In this document: positions 24,396 to 36,055 of the stretch, piece after piece | Position numbering within the stretch: position 1 is the first letter of the stretch | How the letters are laid out: each line of letters opens with the position of its first letter | Source: Taxawa tesnikishii (nom. ined.) | Lineage: Eukaryota; Ascomycota; Dothideomycetes; Dothideales | DNA length: 64,000 nucleotides | Assembly (NCBI GenBank): GCA_030247885.1 | Contig: JAPDRO010000006.1 | Location: 1,054,001 to 1,118,000 of the forward strand | Direction of reading: 5' to 3' | Program-made: the position numbers and the translations under genes | The notes under the pieces: model-generated | The model's input: only the letters and a program-made list of their open reading frames with translations | Databases searched by the model: none | Told to the model about the DNA's origin: nothing

Positions 24396-26056
24396 ATGGA
24401 CAGCTGGAAGGACGAGATCACCGTAGCAGAACCTCCAAAACTGGGCAACACACACGGAATGAACGCTTTGAAGGATCGTCAACCGGGCATGCTGGAACGA
24501 GGTGCTTATCCTCCATCGCATTACTTTCAGAGAGGAACCTCGTTCTCAGAAGACTGCAGCGCTTTGTTCTTCCGGTGCCGTTCCCTCAGTCTTGGCCTTC
24601 CAGGCGAACGTTCTCCTCGGCAGTCAGATGAGCTACCAACGTGGACGGTCGAGCAGCAAGAGGATGTTACATGGGACAGTGAGCATGAAACGTCGGTGGA
24701 AGAACTCCTACCAAAGGGGCATAGCATGCTAAGAAGACGGACGACGTCCCGTCACGACCAAAATATTCCTAGTGAAGACAATGACAAGAAAAGAAAGCGG
24801 ACCCTGACGGAGCCGGCGAAGACGATGGAATGGGTCAAGAGTCTCTTAGGTGCCAACAGCAAGAACAGGAAAGATACCGTCATCTCCATCCCCGAGCAAG
24901 CCCTCTCGATCGGAAACTCACCCACGGCTTCTCCTGCTCTAGACAAGCCCATCACGCCAGCAAATCCTCGTACTGCGCTCGACGAATCGCGCGCTGAGTC
25001 TCCATCCTTCGTTGCCGCCGCCTTGCCTAGAGCGAGCGTCAACGATACGCCAAACCCGCACTTCTTCCCCGCGGCGAGCAGCAGCGAAACAAGCCCCTTC
25101 ACCGTCGAGCCAATAGATCCGTTCAGCCCAACCCGTCGCCCCTCGCACATCCGCAACCGCCACCCATCCCTCATTGCACCGGCTCCAGATACTGAGACCC
25201 AGCCGCGGACATACGGTTTGAATCAGAGCCACAACCGTGTCCCAACCTCACATATTCGCGCCCGCCACCCATCGCTCGTCGCACCAATGAGAGCCGCCGA
25301 GGCAGCGTTGGCGCATAGGAAGAGGCTCGGCAGCGTGCCCATCGGTACCTACCACGGCATACCCGAAGAGCTCCCTGCTCTCCCCACGATGGCACATTCT
25401 CCCCAGCGCCGGAGCGTTTCAACACGGCCGTCGAATTTTACTCTAAGAAGACGTTCGGAGCCAGGCGAGACTCGCAGCAGGGGCCCGACGTTCCGCCCCA
25501 AACGTCGTCACTCGCTAACCACCCTGGTACTGGTGGTGCTTTTGTCAGGGTCGGAAGTCCGGATCCATTTCCAGCCACGGGGCCTACCGGGAAGAGGGTG
25601 CTCGAAGGCAGGGTTAGGTCCCCGCGCACGGAGGCTCTGCTGGTGAGGAAGCAGCAAGGCGTGCGTGCGCGCGAGCTGACGCGTGAGGAGCAAGCTGCTC
25701 ACGCCGAGAAACTTAGAGTTGGTCTCGCGAAAGCCATCGATGAGGTCTGGGATCAGCGCCTGGACGAGCCGTCTTCCTCTTGTTCTTCGATCTGGCCGGC
25801 AAACGAAGAGTCTGCTGCTCAGCGGAGGGCGAGAGAGATCATGGAGGGGAAAGAGGCGATTGAGGAGGGGTTTCTGTATGATGAGAAGACGGGGATCGGG
25901 TTTGTGATGCGCGATGAGGCGCAAGCGACGCTGAGGAAGAGGAGGATTGAGATTGGTCAATTGAGTGCTGCGACGAGGCTGGAGAAGATGGGGAAGAGGG
26001 TGGGGGAGAAAGTGAGGAAGGGTAGCATTGGCTGGATGGAAGACATGAGACGCTGA
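24396..26056 (+). CDS. Hypothetical basic disordered protein
   Basis: Single exon starting ATG at 24396; 553 aa restored. No family recognised. The N-terminal two thirds are low-complexity with arginine/serine clusters. Two near-copies of a short motif (HIRNRHPSLIAP and HIRARHPSLVAP) lie about 35 residues apart. The last 150 residues are helical and charged (RELTREEQAAHAEKLRVGLA; AQRRAREIMEGKEAIEEGFL) and end RKGSIGWMEDMRR. The reading frame moves by one missing base somewhere between the TTTT at about 25436 and the CCCC near 25497. The downstream frame then carries the natural-looking KRVLEGRVRSPR continuation. An intron with a weak donor cannot be fully excluded. Confidence 0.6.
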
Positions 26057-26683
26057 TATGGAAAGAGAGGTGTTGGTGAATGTGGAGGAGGCAAGCAAAC
26101 AATGATGCGACGTCGAGGACGAACTGTTAGATTTGTGCTTGCTGGACAACTAGTGACTCTTGTGTATTGGAGAATGACGCCGGTATGTACCTGGAAATAT
26201 CACTTACATATTGCACCGATAGTCGACGTGAACGGTTCGGTTCAGTGAAGCTCGAGTGAGAATTGAGTGAAGCTGAAGTAAAGCTCGAACGAAGCTAGAG
26301 TGAGGCTTGGGTGAAGCACAGACAACTGCTCACCTTGACTGTCAATGGAAGGGGATAGTATTGCTGCACCGATGGTTCTATGAGCGTGTGCTGAAAGATA
26401 GAAATCGATAAACCAAATGTAAGGCCCGCAGCTTGCATGGTGAGAAGGCGGGAAACTCCGCAATCAGGGGAGAGCTTGGGTTGACCCTGTGGACCGAGCG
26501 GTTGCGACAGCTGTTAACTTTATGGAAGCTGCAAGTTATTTGTTGCTTAAGAACTCCATACCCCTTTCACGGCCAATTCTTTCAGGCCATGAAACTTCTC
26601 TGAAACTTTTCCTTGTCATCTGCCTTCTTTTTCTGTTTTCATTGCGCCGATCAGAGCAGGTTTTTGATTGATTGCACGCGACA
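26057..26683. other. Intergenic with degenerate repeats
   Basis: Holds a second patch of GAAGCTCGAGTGA-like repeats (about 26240-26325) and the promoter of the PMT4 gene. Confidence 0.55.
26240..26325. repeat. Degenerate GAAGCTCGAGTGA repeat patch
   Basis: Imperfect tandem copies: GTGAAGCTCGAGTGAGAATT, GAGTGAAGCTGAAGTAAAGC, CTCGAACGAAGCTAGAGTGA. Related to the patches at 19245-19380 and 39926-39950. Confidence 0.6.
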
Positions 26684-29147
26684 ATGTCGAGCACTCCACA
26701 GGGCCTCAAGCAGCGGGGAGGTCAGAACCAGAGCACCAAGAAGAGGGCTACAACACCCGGCGCGGACGGTGCGGTGGACAAGGCCTCAGACTACCTGGAT
26801 CAGGTCCAGAAGCAGACAAAAGCTACAGTACAGAACGACTGGGAATACAAGCTTGCTTTGGCCGTCATCACCCTCCTGGCCTTCGCGACTCGCTTCTATG
26901 GCATCACCCACCCCAACCAGGTCGTCTTCGATGAGGTCCACTTCGGCAAGGTGAGTTGTTGTGTGGTGTTCCAGGTATGACAGACTTTGGAAACTGACCA
27001 ACACCGCCCAACAGTTCGCTTCGTACTACTTACAAAGAACTTATTTCTTCGATGTGCACCCTCCATTTGGCAAATTGCTCTTCGCTTTCGCTGGTTGGCT
27101 CGTGGGATACGATGGCAGCTTCTTGTTTGAAAACATCGGAGACTCATACATTACCAACAAGGTGCCCTACGTCGCGTACCGCTCAATGCCCGCCATGATG
27201 GGTGCGCTTACCGTGTCGACTGTCTTCTGGATCATGTGGGAATCCGGATACTCTCTGCCAGCATGTGTTCTCGCTGCAGGCCTCGTTCTCTTCGACAATG
27301 CGCACATTGGCCAGACGAGACTGATCCTGCTCGATGCAACCCTTGTTCTGTTCATGGCTCTCTCGGTCCTCTGCTACGTTCGCTTCTACAAGCTGCGTCA
27401 TGAACCCTTTGGCCGTAAATGGTGGAAGTGGCTGCTCCTGACTGGTGTCTGCTTGAGCTGCGTCATCTCGACCAAATACGTTGGCGCCTTCACCTTCTTC
27501 TCCATCGGTGTTCCGGTAGCTATTGATCTGTGGGATCTGCTCGACGTCAACAGGAGGCAAGGCGCCCTGTCCCTGCCCGATTTCGGAAAGCATCTTGCGG
27601 CCAGAGTTATTGGTCTGATCGTTGTTCCTTTCCTGTTCTACCTTTTCTGGTTCCAGGTCCACTTTACCATTCTTTCTAGGTCTGGACCGGGCGATGACTT
27701 TATGAGCCCTGAATTCCAGGAGACTCTCAGCGACAACATCATGACACAGCAATCTGTTACCATTGATTACTACGACACCATCTCCATCAAGCACAAGGAA
27801 ACCAAGGTGTACCTCCACAGCCACGCTGACAGGTACCCGCTGCGCTACGATGACGGGAGAATCTCTAGTCAAGGACAGCAAGTCACTGGATACCCTCATA
27901 ATGACACCAACAACATGTGGCAGATCATTCCTTCCAAGCCACTTCCACAGGAGCCTGGTCATCACGTCAAGAACGGCGACGTCGTCCGCCTTCGCCACTT
28001 GGTCACTGACACCTGGCTTCTCACCCACGACGTTGCGTCCCCATACTACCCAACCAACCAGGAGTTCACCACCGTCCCACTTCAAGATGCCAACGGAGAC
28101 CGCTTCAACGAAACTCTCTTCGAGATCAAAGTCGACAGTGGCAAGCCGGGTCAAGACTTCAAGACCATGTCTTCGCACTTCAAGCTCATTCATTTCCCTA
28201 CCAGAGTCGCCATGTGGACCCATACTACTCCCTCCCCGACTGGGCTTACAAGCAAGCCGAGATCAACGGCAACAAGAACGTTCAGCAAACCAGCAACGTC
28301 TGGTATGTCGAGGAGATCCCATCTCTCCCCGCCGACAGTGAGCGTCTGAAGCACGAGCCACGCAAGATCAAGCATGTACCGTTTCTGAAGAAGTACTTTG
28401 AGCTGCAGCGGGCCATGTTTTACCACAACAACGCTCTCACCTCGAGCCACCCCTACTCCAGTTTCCCAATCCAGTGGCCATTCCTCCTTCGTGGTGTCAG
28501 CTTTTGGACGGAGAACGACACGAGGCAGCAGATCTACTTCCTCGGTAACCCTGTCGGTTGGTGGTTGGCAAGCAGCTTGCTCGCAGTCTTTGCTGGTATC
28601 ATTGGCGCAGATCAGCTCTCGCAGCGCCGTAACGTTGACGCTTTGGATCAGCGTAAGCTCCTGCTGTTGTCACCCATCCTTTGAACGATGAAAAGCTAAC
28701 CAACAAACAGGCACGCGCTCTCGTCTCTATAATTCGACCGGTTTCTTCTTCCTTACCTGGGCAGCTCACTACGTTCCTTTCTTCATCATGGGACGCCAAC
28801 TCTTCCTGCACCACTACCTGCCCGCTCATCTCGCCTCTGCGCTCGTCACAGGTGCGCTCGTAGAGTTCATCTTCAACATCGAACCCGCAAGCATCGACGA
28901 CATCAGCCAAGGCGCCACCATCACCGCCGATTCCAAGAAGCCCAAGAAAGAGCGCAGCAAGCCCGTTCGCGAACGCATCGCCACTCAGAACCTGCTCGGA
29001 ACCTGGGCTGCCACCGCCGCCATTTTGGCCATTGTCATCTGGTCTTTCTTGTACTTCGCTCCCTTGACTTACGGTAAGCCGGGTCTGTCGGTGGAGCAAG
29101 TGAATGCCAGGAAGTGGCTGAACTACGACCTGCACTTTGCCAAATAG
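26684..29147 (+). CDS. PMT4: Protein O-mannosyltransferase, PMT4 type
   Basis: Exons 26684..26950, 27015..28652, 28711..29147 (introns 64 and 58 nt); 780 aa restored, usual for the family. It transfers mannose from dolichyl-phosphate-mannose to Ser/Thr of proteins in the ER membrane. The Pmt4 branch is indicated by VVFDEVHFGKFASYYLQRTY and FFDVHPPFGKLLFA; the acidic DE pair in the first loop is the catalytic signature. Further conserved blocks are LFDNAHIGQTRLILLDATL and FTILSRSGPGDDFMSPEFQ, then MIR repeats (VYLHSHADRYPL; VVRLRHLVTDTWLL), then C-terminal membrane segments. The frame slips at about 28230-28232, where TTPLPDWAYKQ needs one more C. Exon 2 is one base short of the phase its introns require, which supports a sequencing error. 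Confidence 0.93.
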
Positions 29148-29589
29148 GTGATATTAGTGGGGGTTAGAGATCTCTTTGTTTCTTTTTCTCTACTCTTGGG
29201 AAATGTGTCGGGAAAAGTGGCATCCAATCATCAAGCGTGTATGTTGTTTACGAACCTGAAGCACGTCTTCTTCAACTCCACGTTCACACTGCTTCATTTT
29301 CTGTGATAGTCTTCGTACGTCCATGAACCCGCGTCGCGCCAGTCTCTTCCCGAAGTAGTGACGACTGTTTCTCACTCACATCTCATTCTTGGACAAGGCA
29401 AGAGAGGCGGACGGACGCTCGATCTACGGTATCATCATATCAATGGCGATTGCTTGTTCGCAAGGCTACAAGATCCAATAAGTAGAACGGCATTGAGTAA
29501 ACACCCGGCCGTTTGTGGTCGATCAGTTGCCTGCTACCGATTTTCCCGGACATTCTCCCTTCCGTTTCACAGCCGCGTCAGGAGTCGTA
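29148..29589. other. Intergenic, 0.44 kb
   Basis: 3' flank of PMT4. Nothing recognisable. Confidence 0.5.
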
Positions 29590-29868
29590 AGTAGATTAGC
29601 ACCCATAGATTCGATCTCGCTCACACGCCTCCTCGCTTTGGTAGCATTCATCGCTCTGGCATTCTATGCTTCACGCACCGACCGTCGATCAAAGAGTTTC
29701 CTGTGCGGACCGCCCACACTGCCTCTGATCGGGGATGTTCCACAAATGCCCTCGCATGATGCTCAACTCCGGCTCGAAGCCTGGGCTCGCCGATACGGAC
29801 CCATCTGCAGTCTGATACTCGGTACAAAGACCCTCATCGTGCCTACGAGCGATGTAGCGATCAAGGAT
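29590..29868 (+). pseudogene. Cytochrome P450 N-terminal remnant
   Basis: An open frame without an ATG reads a membrane anchor (LLALVAFIALAFYA), a hinge, the proline-rich GPPTLPLIGDVPQMP, then LEAWARRYGPICSLILGTKT and VPTSDVAIKD. This is the first 90 or so residues of a microsomal P450. Similarity stops abruptly near 29868, with no I-helix, ExxR or heme-cysteine region in the neighbourhood. It is a truncated relic of a complete gene, not a working enzyme. Confidence 0.7.
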
Positions 29869-30260
29869 GGTGTTCATCTCCGTGTGCAACTGGTCAACTC
29901 GCGCGTCCTCATTATGTTGGCGAAGAGCAAAGTAAATGGTTCCACCACAGCTCAAATGGTATCTCGATCGTTCCCATCTCGAGTACGTCCCGCACTAGTT
30001 CCCGTGTGCTGAGATGCTGAACCTCGTCCTTGACTAGCTTCTGCAGGCGTGTTTCTTGTTCGTCGGCAAGATTACGCAAAAGCTGGATTGAATCCCGACG
30101 ATAATCCTCGAGACAACCAACGTTTCCGAAATCTAGAGTTACGGATTCGATGCAATCCCGAAGCACGCTTGCGAAATGTCTAATGAAATCTTCAACAAAA
30201 TCGTCAGAATTGTCTCCAATACCTGGAGGGTGTATCCCGAGATTGACGAGTTTCAACAAC
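29869..30260 (-). pseudogene. Unidentified coding remnant
   Basis: Leftward frame with protein-like composition (DFVEDFIRHFASVLRDCIES; LRNLADEQETRLQKLVKDEV) but no credible start and an abrupt end against the P450 remnant. Family not recognised; helical content recalls a stalk or scaffold domain. Probably a fragment left by rearrangement. Confidence 0.4.
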
Positions 30261-30445
30261 GGCTACGTTAGCGATGAATCTTCTCGTGTACATACGTGGC
30301 GGAGTGTGTTCGCATTCCTTCACAGTGCTCAGCGGTCAATTGGGCTGACTGGTTAACTGCTACCGCGCGCCAACAACAAGACCAGACAAGCGGCAAACAA
30401 GCTTATGGATAGGCTCCTTACACATAAATAGCTGTCGCAAAGCGC

Positions 30446-31594
30446 TTAGGACGAACAAAGACTGCCGAGTCCACTGCTCGTCTTCTTCAACATTAGACTT
30501 ACCTGAAAGTGCTCGAATGTGACCGCAGAGTAGTCCATGGATGGTAGGCCATACAGCCTGAGAAACGAAACCCTGAGAGTACTACCAACAGTGTCCGCAA
30601 TTACTTGGACAAGCTTTTTCATGGTGGCGTCTCTCCAATTGTAAGCGAGATCTGTGTGAAACGCGAGCTCTTCAAGGTTGCGCATCGGACGCAGGAAATC
30701 CCTGAACGCATCTAGACGGAATTCCTGAGAGAAGTTGTTGTTACTGACGTGAATCGTTTCGACAGCTGATAACATCACATTCTTGTTGTTGCGTTCCTCA
30801 TCTACCAGGCTTGTATTGGCATCCCAGACAGTCGGGGCAAAGCTCATGTTTTCTCCAATCAATTTCCGTACGTAAGGTCGCATCGCGAAGAGTCGTAAAG
30901 AAGTGATGGGTTCGCCGTATATACTAGGGTCACGATAGATCCTGACTGTTGACAACTTCTGTAGCACCTTGGATCTCGCATCTGAGAAACCCTCAAACGT
31001 GAGAATCGACGGCAAAGGTTACAACACCATTGTCCAGTCATTCCCGCAATCCAATTCTTCGAGGTTCGGCAGCAACAACAAGAGCAGGGCCATTGCAATG
31101 CGACTCGTTTCCATTGAGGACAGCTGCATGACAAGCCTTAAGCTGCTCTGGATGTTGCGAAAAGTAAGGCGCCGTGCGCAAGGGGTCCAAGGCGCCGTTG
31201 AAGCTCTGAATTTCCTCGTTCATTACGCATTCGTCAAGCTTCCTTCCGTCAGAGAGATGGGACCGCACTGCATGCTCCAGGGCGCATCTCAAATGGCCGG
31301 CATCAACGGTTCTGTCCCAATCAATACACTTGAAATAGTACGCAGCAGTGGGATCTTTCCACATCCTGTAAAGTAAGCCAATGAGACGAGTCCGTCCTTC
31401 GCCAAAGAGGGTGACATTTTTGTAGAACGCAGAAGCGAAAAGTGCTCTTTCAGCTTCTTGTGAATCTGCAAGCGATCTGAGCCGGTACGCCGGATCATAC
31501 AATGTGTTGCCAGAAAACAGTCCAGATCGTCAGGCGAAACGTCTCCTGTAACATGCAGCAACAGTTCGTCTGGGAGATCGAGAAGTAATGCCAT
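30446..31594 (-). pseudogene. F-box/LRR-like gene, disrupted
   Basis: Starts ATG at 31594 with MALLLDLPDELLLHVTGDVS and PDDLDCFLATH, a fungal F-box. It is followed by RLQIHKKLKEHF, then (after a frame change near an AAAAA run around 31415) GEGRTRLIGLLYRMWKDPTA and AYYFKCIDWDR, typical of large F-box families. A second frame change near 31090-31130 leads to MALLLLLPNLEELDCGNDW and then FSDARSKVLQKLSTVRIYRD...MRNLEELAFHTDLAYNW up to a GTAAGT at 30502. The first change fits a one-base loss like those elsewhere; the second does not (it needs an inserted base or a small intron). The gene may be truly broken. Such proteins are usually substrate receptors for SCF ubiquitin ligase. Confidence 0.5.
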
Positions 31595-31907
31595 GGCGAT
31601 GTATGTCGCGACCGGATGGAGGTCTGAGATGTTCCACCACCCAATGCAGCTCGGTGGAACAGTAGGAACAGGGAGTCGGTAGCAGGAACAAGCGCCTACG
31701 AGTGTTGTTCTCATCACGCATTCGCACTCGCATTCGCATTCGAACAGAAAGAAAGAGCGGTGGACGAACGCGACTGGCAATGGAAGGCAGCAGGCCTTGG
31801 CACCAATCGCGACGTCCGGAAAATTTCCGTACGAGTAAATTCTTCCAATTGACCTTCGTTTATTTCTTCGTCGTCAACACTGTGCTGAAAACAATCCGGA
31901 ATTGACA

Positions 31908-33045
31908 ATGGCAAACTTCGAGCAGAACGCGCCCATGAGCAAGAGAATCTACGTTGGCAATCTGCCATACCAGGCCCAGCCTGCCGACCTGGAGCAATAC
32001 CTGACCGATGCTGGGTTTACCATGTGTGGCTATTTGATCGAATGCGGACCAGTAACCCGGTAGTTGACTTTTGTTTAACAGCGTGCGTTTGGACATGAAC
32101 CTCGACCCGGAAACCGTAAGTATCAAACAGATCTTGCCTCTTGCAGCGTTCTTCTCAGTACAACAACTTCGAGGTCTTCCCGCCATCCTTCACTACTCCC
32201 TTCACTGCAAAGAAACAACGGATTCGTAAATCTCGAACTAATGTGCAAAGGGACGCAATCCATCATACTGCTTCGTGGAGCTGCCTTCCGAAGATGAAGC
32301 CGCACGCGCCATCAACGAGCTCCAAGGTGCGAGCTTCATGGGCCGGCCACTTCGCGTCAATGTGCACACGCCGAAGCGCAACGGAGGCCAAGGCGTGCAG
32401 TCCAGCCCACAGACCCCTCGCACTTACCGCGGATGGGGACCAAGGTCCGCGGATAGCCCCCAGGACAGTCCGGCATCAGCCAGGAACGGCGACCACCGAA
32501 GCCCACTCGGTTCAAACCGGTGGCAGCGGAACGACGCCTCTGCTCCAAGGAACCAGCCTGAGAATGTAGAGCCAGTAAAGAGGTTGTATGTGGGAGGACT
32601 GCCAAGCATCGACGATCAGGAAGTCCTGAACGAGACGATGAGAGACCTGTTCAATGGCTACGAGATGTGAGTACTCAAACTCATTCGGACCTTTCTGCTT
32701 CAACAAGACTTCTCCTGAAGCTGTGTCTCCTCCGATCGCCACCACTCACTAACAACCGCCCTTAGCACGTCCGTCAGCAAACTTATTGCTCCGCACGCCT
32801 CGGCGGCAGAGATGCCCGGCTCGCACCACTACTGCTTTGTCGACTTTCCGTCTGTCGAAGACGCGCAACGTGCCACAGCTCTCGACGGCGCGACCAACGA
32901 ATGGGGCAGTACCTACCGCGTCAATCTGGCCAAGAACAAGCCGCGCCGGACGGACAGGGAGCAAGGCCACCGCAGCACCGACTCTCCCAACGCGTCTGCA
33001 GCCCCGATCAGGGACTTCGGCTCCAGCTGGCGGCGGCGAGAGTAG
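31908..33045 (+). CDS. Two-RRM RNA-binding protein
   Basis: Exons 31908..32023, 32082..32115, 32251..32666, 32766..33045; the 135-nt intron ends CAAAG; 281 aa, all phases consistent. RRM1 spans about residues 12-90: RNP2 RIYVGNLPYQ, the loop VRLDMNLDPETGRN, RNP1-like PSYCFVELPS, and GRPLRVNVHTPKR. RRM2 spans about 165-255: KRLYVGGLPSID, HHYCFVDFPSVEDAQRA, and YRVNLAKNKPRR. A Ser/Pro/Asn-rich linker separates them and the tail is Arg-rich (SSWRRRE). It resembles single-strand RNA-binding proteins of the nuclear/translation type; the specific ortholog is not identified. Exon 2 is only 34 bases and lies within RRM1. Confidence 0.85.
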
Positions 33046-33736
33046 GGCCTGCAGTGCTATCGATCCAATGAAGTGAGGTTCAGCTGTTATCTTTCCTTTT
33101 CGAAGCGACTGAAGGGCGCTCATCGATACCCCTATATGATGGGTGGAGCTGTATCATAGAGACCAGAGAACAGCGACAGAAAAGTATTGCCGAAGGCTAT
33201 CCACTCGCATTAACGTCATTCTAGACCGCAATACAGTCATGCCGAATACTATTGTAGAAGGACATTCCTGTAATCAAGATCGAGCGACGTCGGGCTACGC
33301 AGTCAGATCAGCCACCATGATAGAGCGCTACGTGTGTTTAGTTGATAACAGGCAGTGGCCGTTGATGGAAAGCCGGAAAATACACTATCTGTGACCGAAC
33401 ATCTCACCATCGTTGTTTCATAACACTAGAGCGTGAAAGCCGGCAGTCCTAGAGAAGAACGGGCGCTCTCATGGCCCGGAATGGTAATGGTGATGTTTTC
33501 ACGGAGCTCCCTAGGCCATGGTCAGCCGTTGTCTCTCTGAGCCGTGCTTCCTCTTCACTCCCTTGTCCTTCTTCTCCTTCTTCGCTCTCTCGCCACTCTT
33601 CACCCTGCCGAGTTTCTCCTTCTCCTTCCCCTCCGCTGTGCTTCGATCCTAGCGTGATAGTCTTCAGTCCCGATACGCGTGAAGCTACGGAGAACTCTCA
33701 AGTATGACTCAAGCTTGAGCCCGAGCGTGCTCTCCT
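33046..33736. other. Convergent intergenic, 0.7 kb
   Basis: Between the 3' ends of the RRM gene and the BTB gene. A pyrimidine-rich TCTCCTTC-type stretch near 33550-33645. No gene supported. Confidence 0.5.
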
Positions 33737-34255
33737 TCAGAGAGTAAACCCGGCTACTGGGCATCCAGGGATTCCTGATGTATGATTTAAGCGTGTTGGG
33801 TTATCGAATACTGACGGACCCAGCTTGAGATTGACCTCATAGTCAGATTTGTAGCAGTAATCCAGCATACGCGAAAGCAGTTCGAGGTTCTCACCATCTC
33901 CATCCTCTTCCAGCGAAGGGATGTTAATGACACGTTCTCTACCTTCCTTCTCATGATCAGCAGGTGGTCCCGGGAAGCAGCAGTTGAAAGCAGTGTTTCC
34001 AGGAGTCAGCCAAGACACGTACCTTGACTGCCCTCCTTGCCGATAGCGGCAGAGTAACTGGACTGTGCACACACGATATTACAGTGAAGATGGAATACTC
34101 TTCCACCACAGCAGACTTCCAGATCGGTGTAACTTCCGTCCTCCAAAATCCTGCATTATCCGTGCTTCGTTCTCTGAGTGGGAGTGAGCATACCGATCTA
34201 GCAGCGCAGTGCGCCGTTTGTGACTGTGGACTCCGTCAATGCTTGGGGCTTCCAT
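33737..34255 (-). CDS. Short BTB/POZ-domain protein
   Basis: Three exons: complement 34194..34255, 34023..34150, 33737..33942, with introns of 43 and 80 nt; all phases close to give 131 aa. The sequence reads ALLDRILEDGSYTDLEVCCG, GRVFHLHCNIVCAQSSYSAA, then RERVINIPSLEEDGDGENLE and LLSRMLDYCYKSDYEVNLK. These are the core strands and helices of a fungal BTB fold (aligning with D-x-x-V...F-x-v-H...V-C). It ends soon after the BTB core, without the usual C-terminal helical region, so it is a minimal or truncated member. Some are Cullin-3 adaptors. The second acceptor (GGAAG) is weak but is the only one that keeps the frame. Confidence 0.62.
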
Positions 34256-34534
34256 GCTTGCGAAGATTTTGTTAGCCGTACAACTGCAAACTTCGAGATT
34301 CCAAGCGCCTAGAGGTCTCTGCAGAGAGACAAGAATGGCGCCTGAGGTGCGGAACAAATAGTCCCATTATGGGTAGGTGCACAGAAAACAGGTGGAGCAT
34401 GGAAAGTTGAAGAGAAAAGTTGAATAAGAGATTAACGTTCTCAGCGAAAGCTTGTTGCACGCCCAGATAGTAGGACGCTTCTCTTTGCCATTTCTCGCCT
34501 GCCACCCAACTTCTCTTCCCCGTCTCCCAAAGCG

Positions 34535-35362
34535 TCAACTGTCGTAGGAAGAAAGACTCAGCTCGTGCCATTGCTTGTCCGAAGCGGCCAAGGCATCAGC
34601 CGCCTGCTCAGCACCTTTAACGGCATCAAAACCGATCAATATGCGCAATGGAGGCTTTTCCTCGCGCGAAAGCTTCACCACAATCTCTCCGATCTTGGCC
34701 GGTGAGGACTGTTTCCAGGTTACGTTCTTAATCATCTTCGCCATCATTCCCACGGTTTGCTCGTACGGCTCGCTGACAGGAGCTATGCTCATGGACTTGC
34801 TAGCGAAGTCGGTCGCGATAGCACCGGGCTCCAGGACGGTGACCTTGATGCCAAACGGCGCGACCTCCTTTGAAAGCACGGTGGAGAAACCACCAATGGC
34901 CCATTTGCCGCTTTGGTAGGCGCTGAGTCCGGGAGTACCGAGTCTCCCACCAATGGAGGAAACTTGGAATATGTGGCCAGATCCCTGCTGGCGCATAATG
35001 GGGAGCACGGCTTTGGAGACGTAGACGACGCCAAAGAAGTTGGTGTCGATCTGAGCTCGAAAATCGTCGATGTCAATGTCCTCGATGGCGGCCACGTTGC
35101 TGTATCCGGCGTTGTTTACCACGATGTCGATTCTGCCGAACTTCTCGTGGCCTTGCTTGACGGCTTTGAGAACCTCATCGTTTCTTGCGACATCAAGAGC
35201 GAGAGGGAGGACTCTGTCGGAACCGTGCTTTTCGACAAGCGGACCGAGCTGCTCTGGATTACGAGCGGTAGCGACAAGTGAGGCGCCGGACTCAAGGGCG
35301 GCCTGTGCAATTTCAAAACCAAGACCGCGCGAGCAGCCTGTGATGAACCAGACTTCTGGCAT
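34535..35362 (-). CDS. Short-chain dehydrogenase/reductase
   Basis: Intronless, 275 aa, classical SDR. Cofactor motif TGCSRGLG at residues 8-15; ALDVARND; structural NNAG (about residue 84); catalytic Ser in VSSIGGRLG and Tyr-x-x-x-Lys in SAYQSGKWA. The segment VLEPGAIATDF follows, as in fungal oxidoreductases of this subfamily. An Arg after the first strand (VATARN) suggests NADP(H) preference. Substrate unknown; such enzymes often reduce aldehydes or ketones. Confidence 0.9.
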   Translation of the reverse strand: MPEVWFITGCSRGLGFEIAQAALESGASLVATARNPEQLGPLVEKHGSDRVLPLALDVARNDEVLKAVKQGHEKFGRIDIVVNNAGYSNVAAIEDIDIDDFRAQIDTNFFGVVYVSKAVLPIMRQQGSGHIFQVSSIGGRLGTPGLSAYQSGKWAIGGFSTVLSKEVAPFGIKVTVLEPGAIATDFASKSMSIAPVSEPYEQTVGMMAKMIKNVTWKQSSPAKIGEIVVKLSREEKPPLRILIGFDAVKGAEQAADALAASDKQWHELSLSSYDS

Positions 35363-36055
35363 CTTGATGGGGTCGAATTTGACGAAAGCGACGTTGATTT
35401 GGGTCGATGTTGTTTTGATGGCGGGCTAAGAGACTGGGCTTGCTATGTCGCGATATAAGTAGGTTGGAACAACAAATTGCTACGCCCGTAACGTGAGGAT
35501 TGTTTCTAGTAGGTGTCTGGTAGAGGAAGGAGCCAACGGATGTGCCTTAAGGCCCTCCGCAGATCGCAGCAGGGTACGAATCCCATTTACCATCCAACCA
35601 GGTCAGGGTCCTCTGTAGAGCTGTTGGTTAAATGTAAGGCAACCCCCTGCGACCGAATAATCCGCTTACACATCGTCGTGTGCAATGTGCCACTTTGCGG
35701 CCGAAAGCCCCATTGTTGCGTTGCCTTTACGGACGGGTGAACTACGAGAGGAACCGAGGACGACGCCAACCCCCCCCCAACCTTATCTGGACGCCGCCGA
35801 TCATTGATATCATTCCTGGACACCGCCGACCTTCTCTGATCATTCGCACACTAGCGCGAAAGCTGCTATAGATGCACACGAGACTGTAAAGGAGTCAACT
35901 TAATTCGCATTGTTTCCACCTAAAGTTCGTTTCGTAAGCCTGTGACCTTCTCGCAAGATGTGCACTCTACCTATGTACTCTGCCATCTATAAGGGTATCA
36001 TCACCAATCCAACTCCGAAGTCAATTCGACCACGCCAATCGTGCATGCAGTTCCA
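35363..36055. other. Intergenic, 0.7 kb
   Basis: Promoter of the SDR gene and 3' flank of the Irc21-like gene. A nine-base C run lies at 35770-35778. A tRNA-like T-arm look-alike near 35575 was rejected. Confidence 0.5.

Noticed and set aside
35550-35605. tRNA-like T-arm (gggTACGAATccc, followed by ...CCA)
   Set aside because: The loop reads TACGAAT rather than TTCRAAT, and no acceptor, D or anticodon arm pairs at the right spacing.
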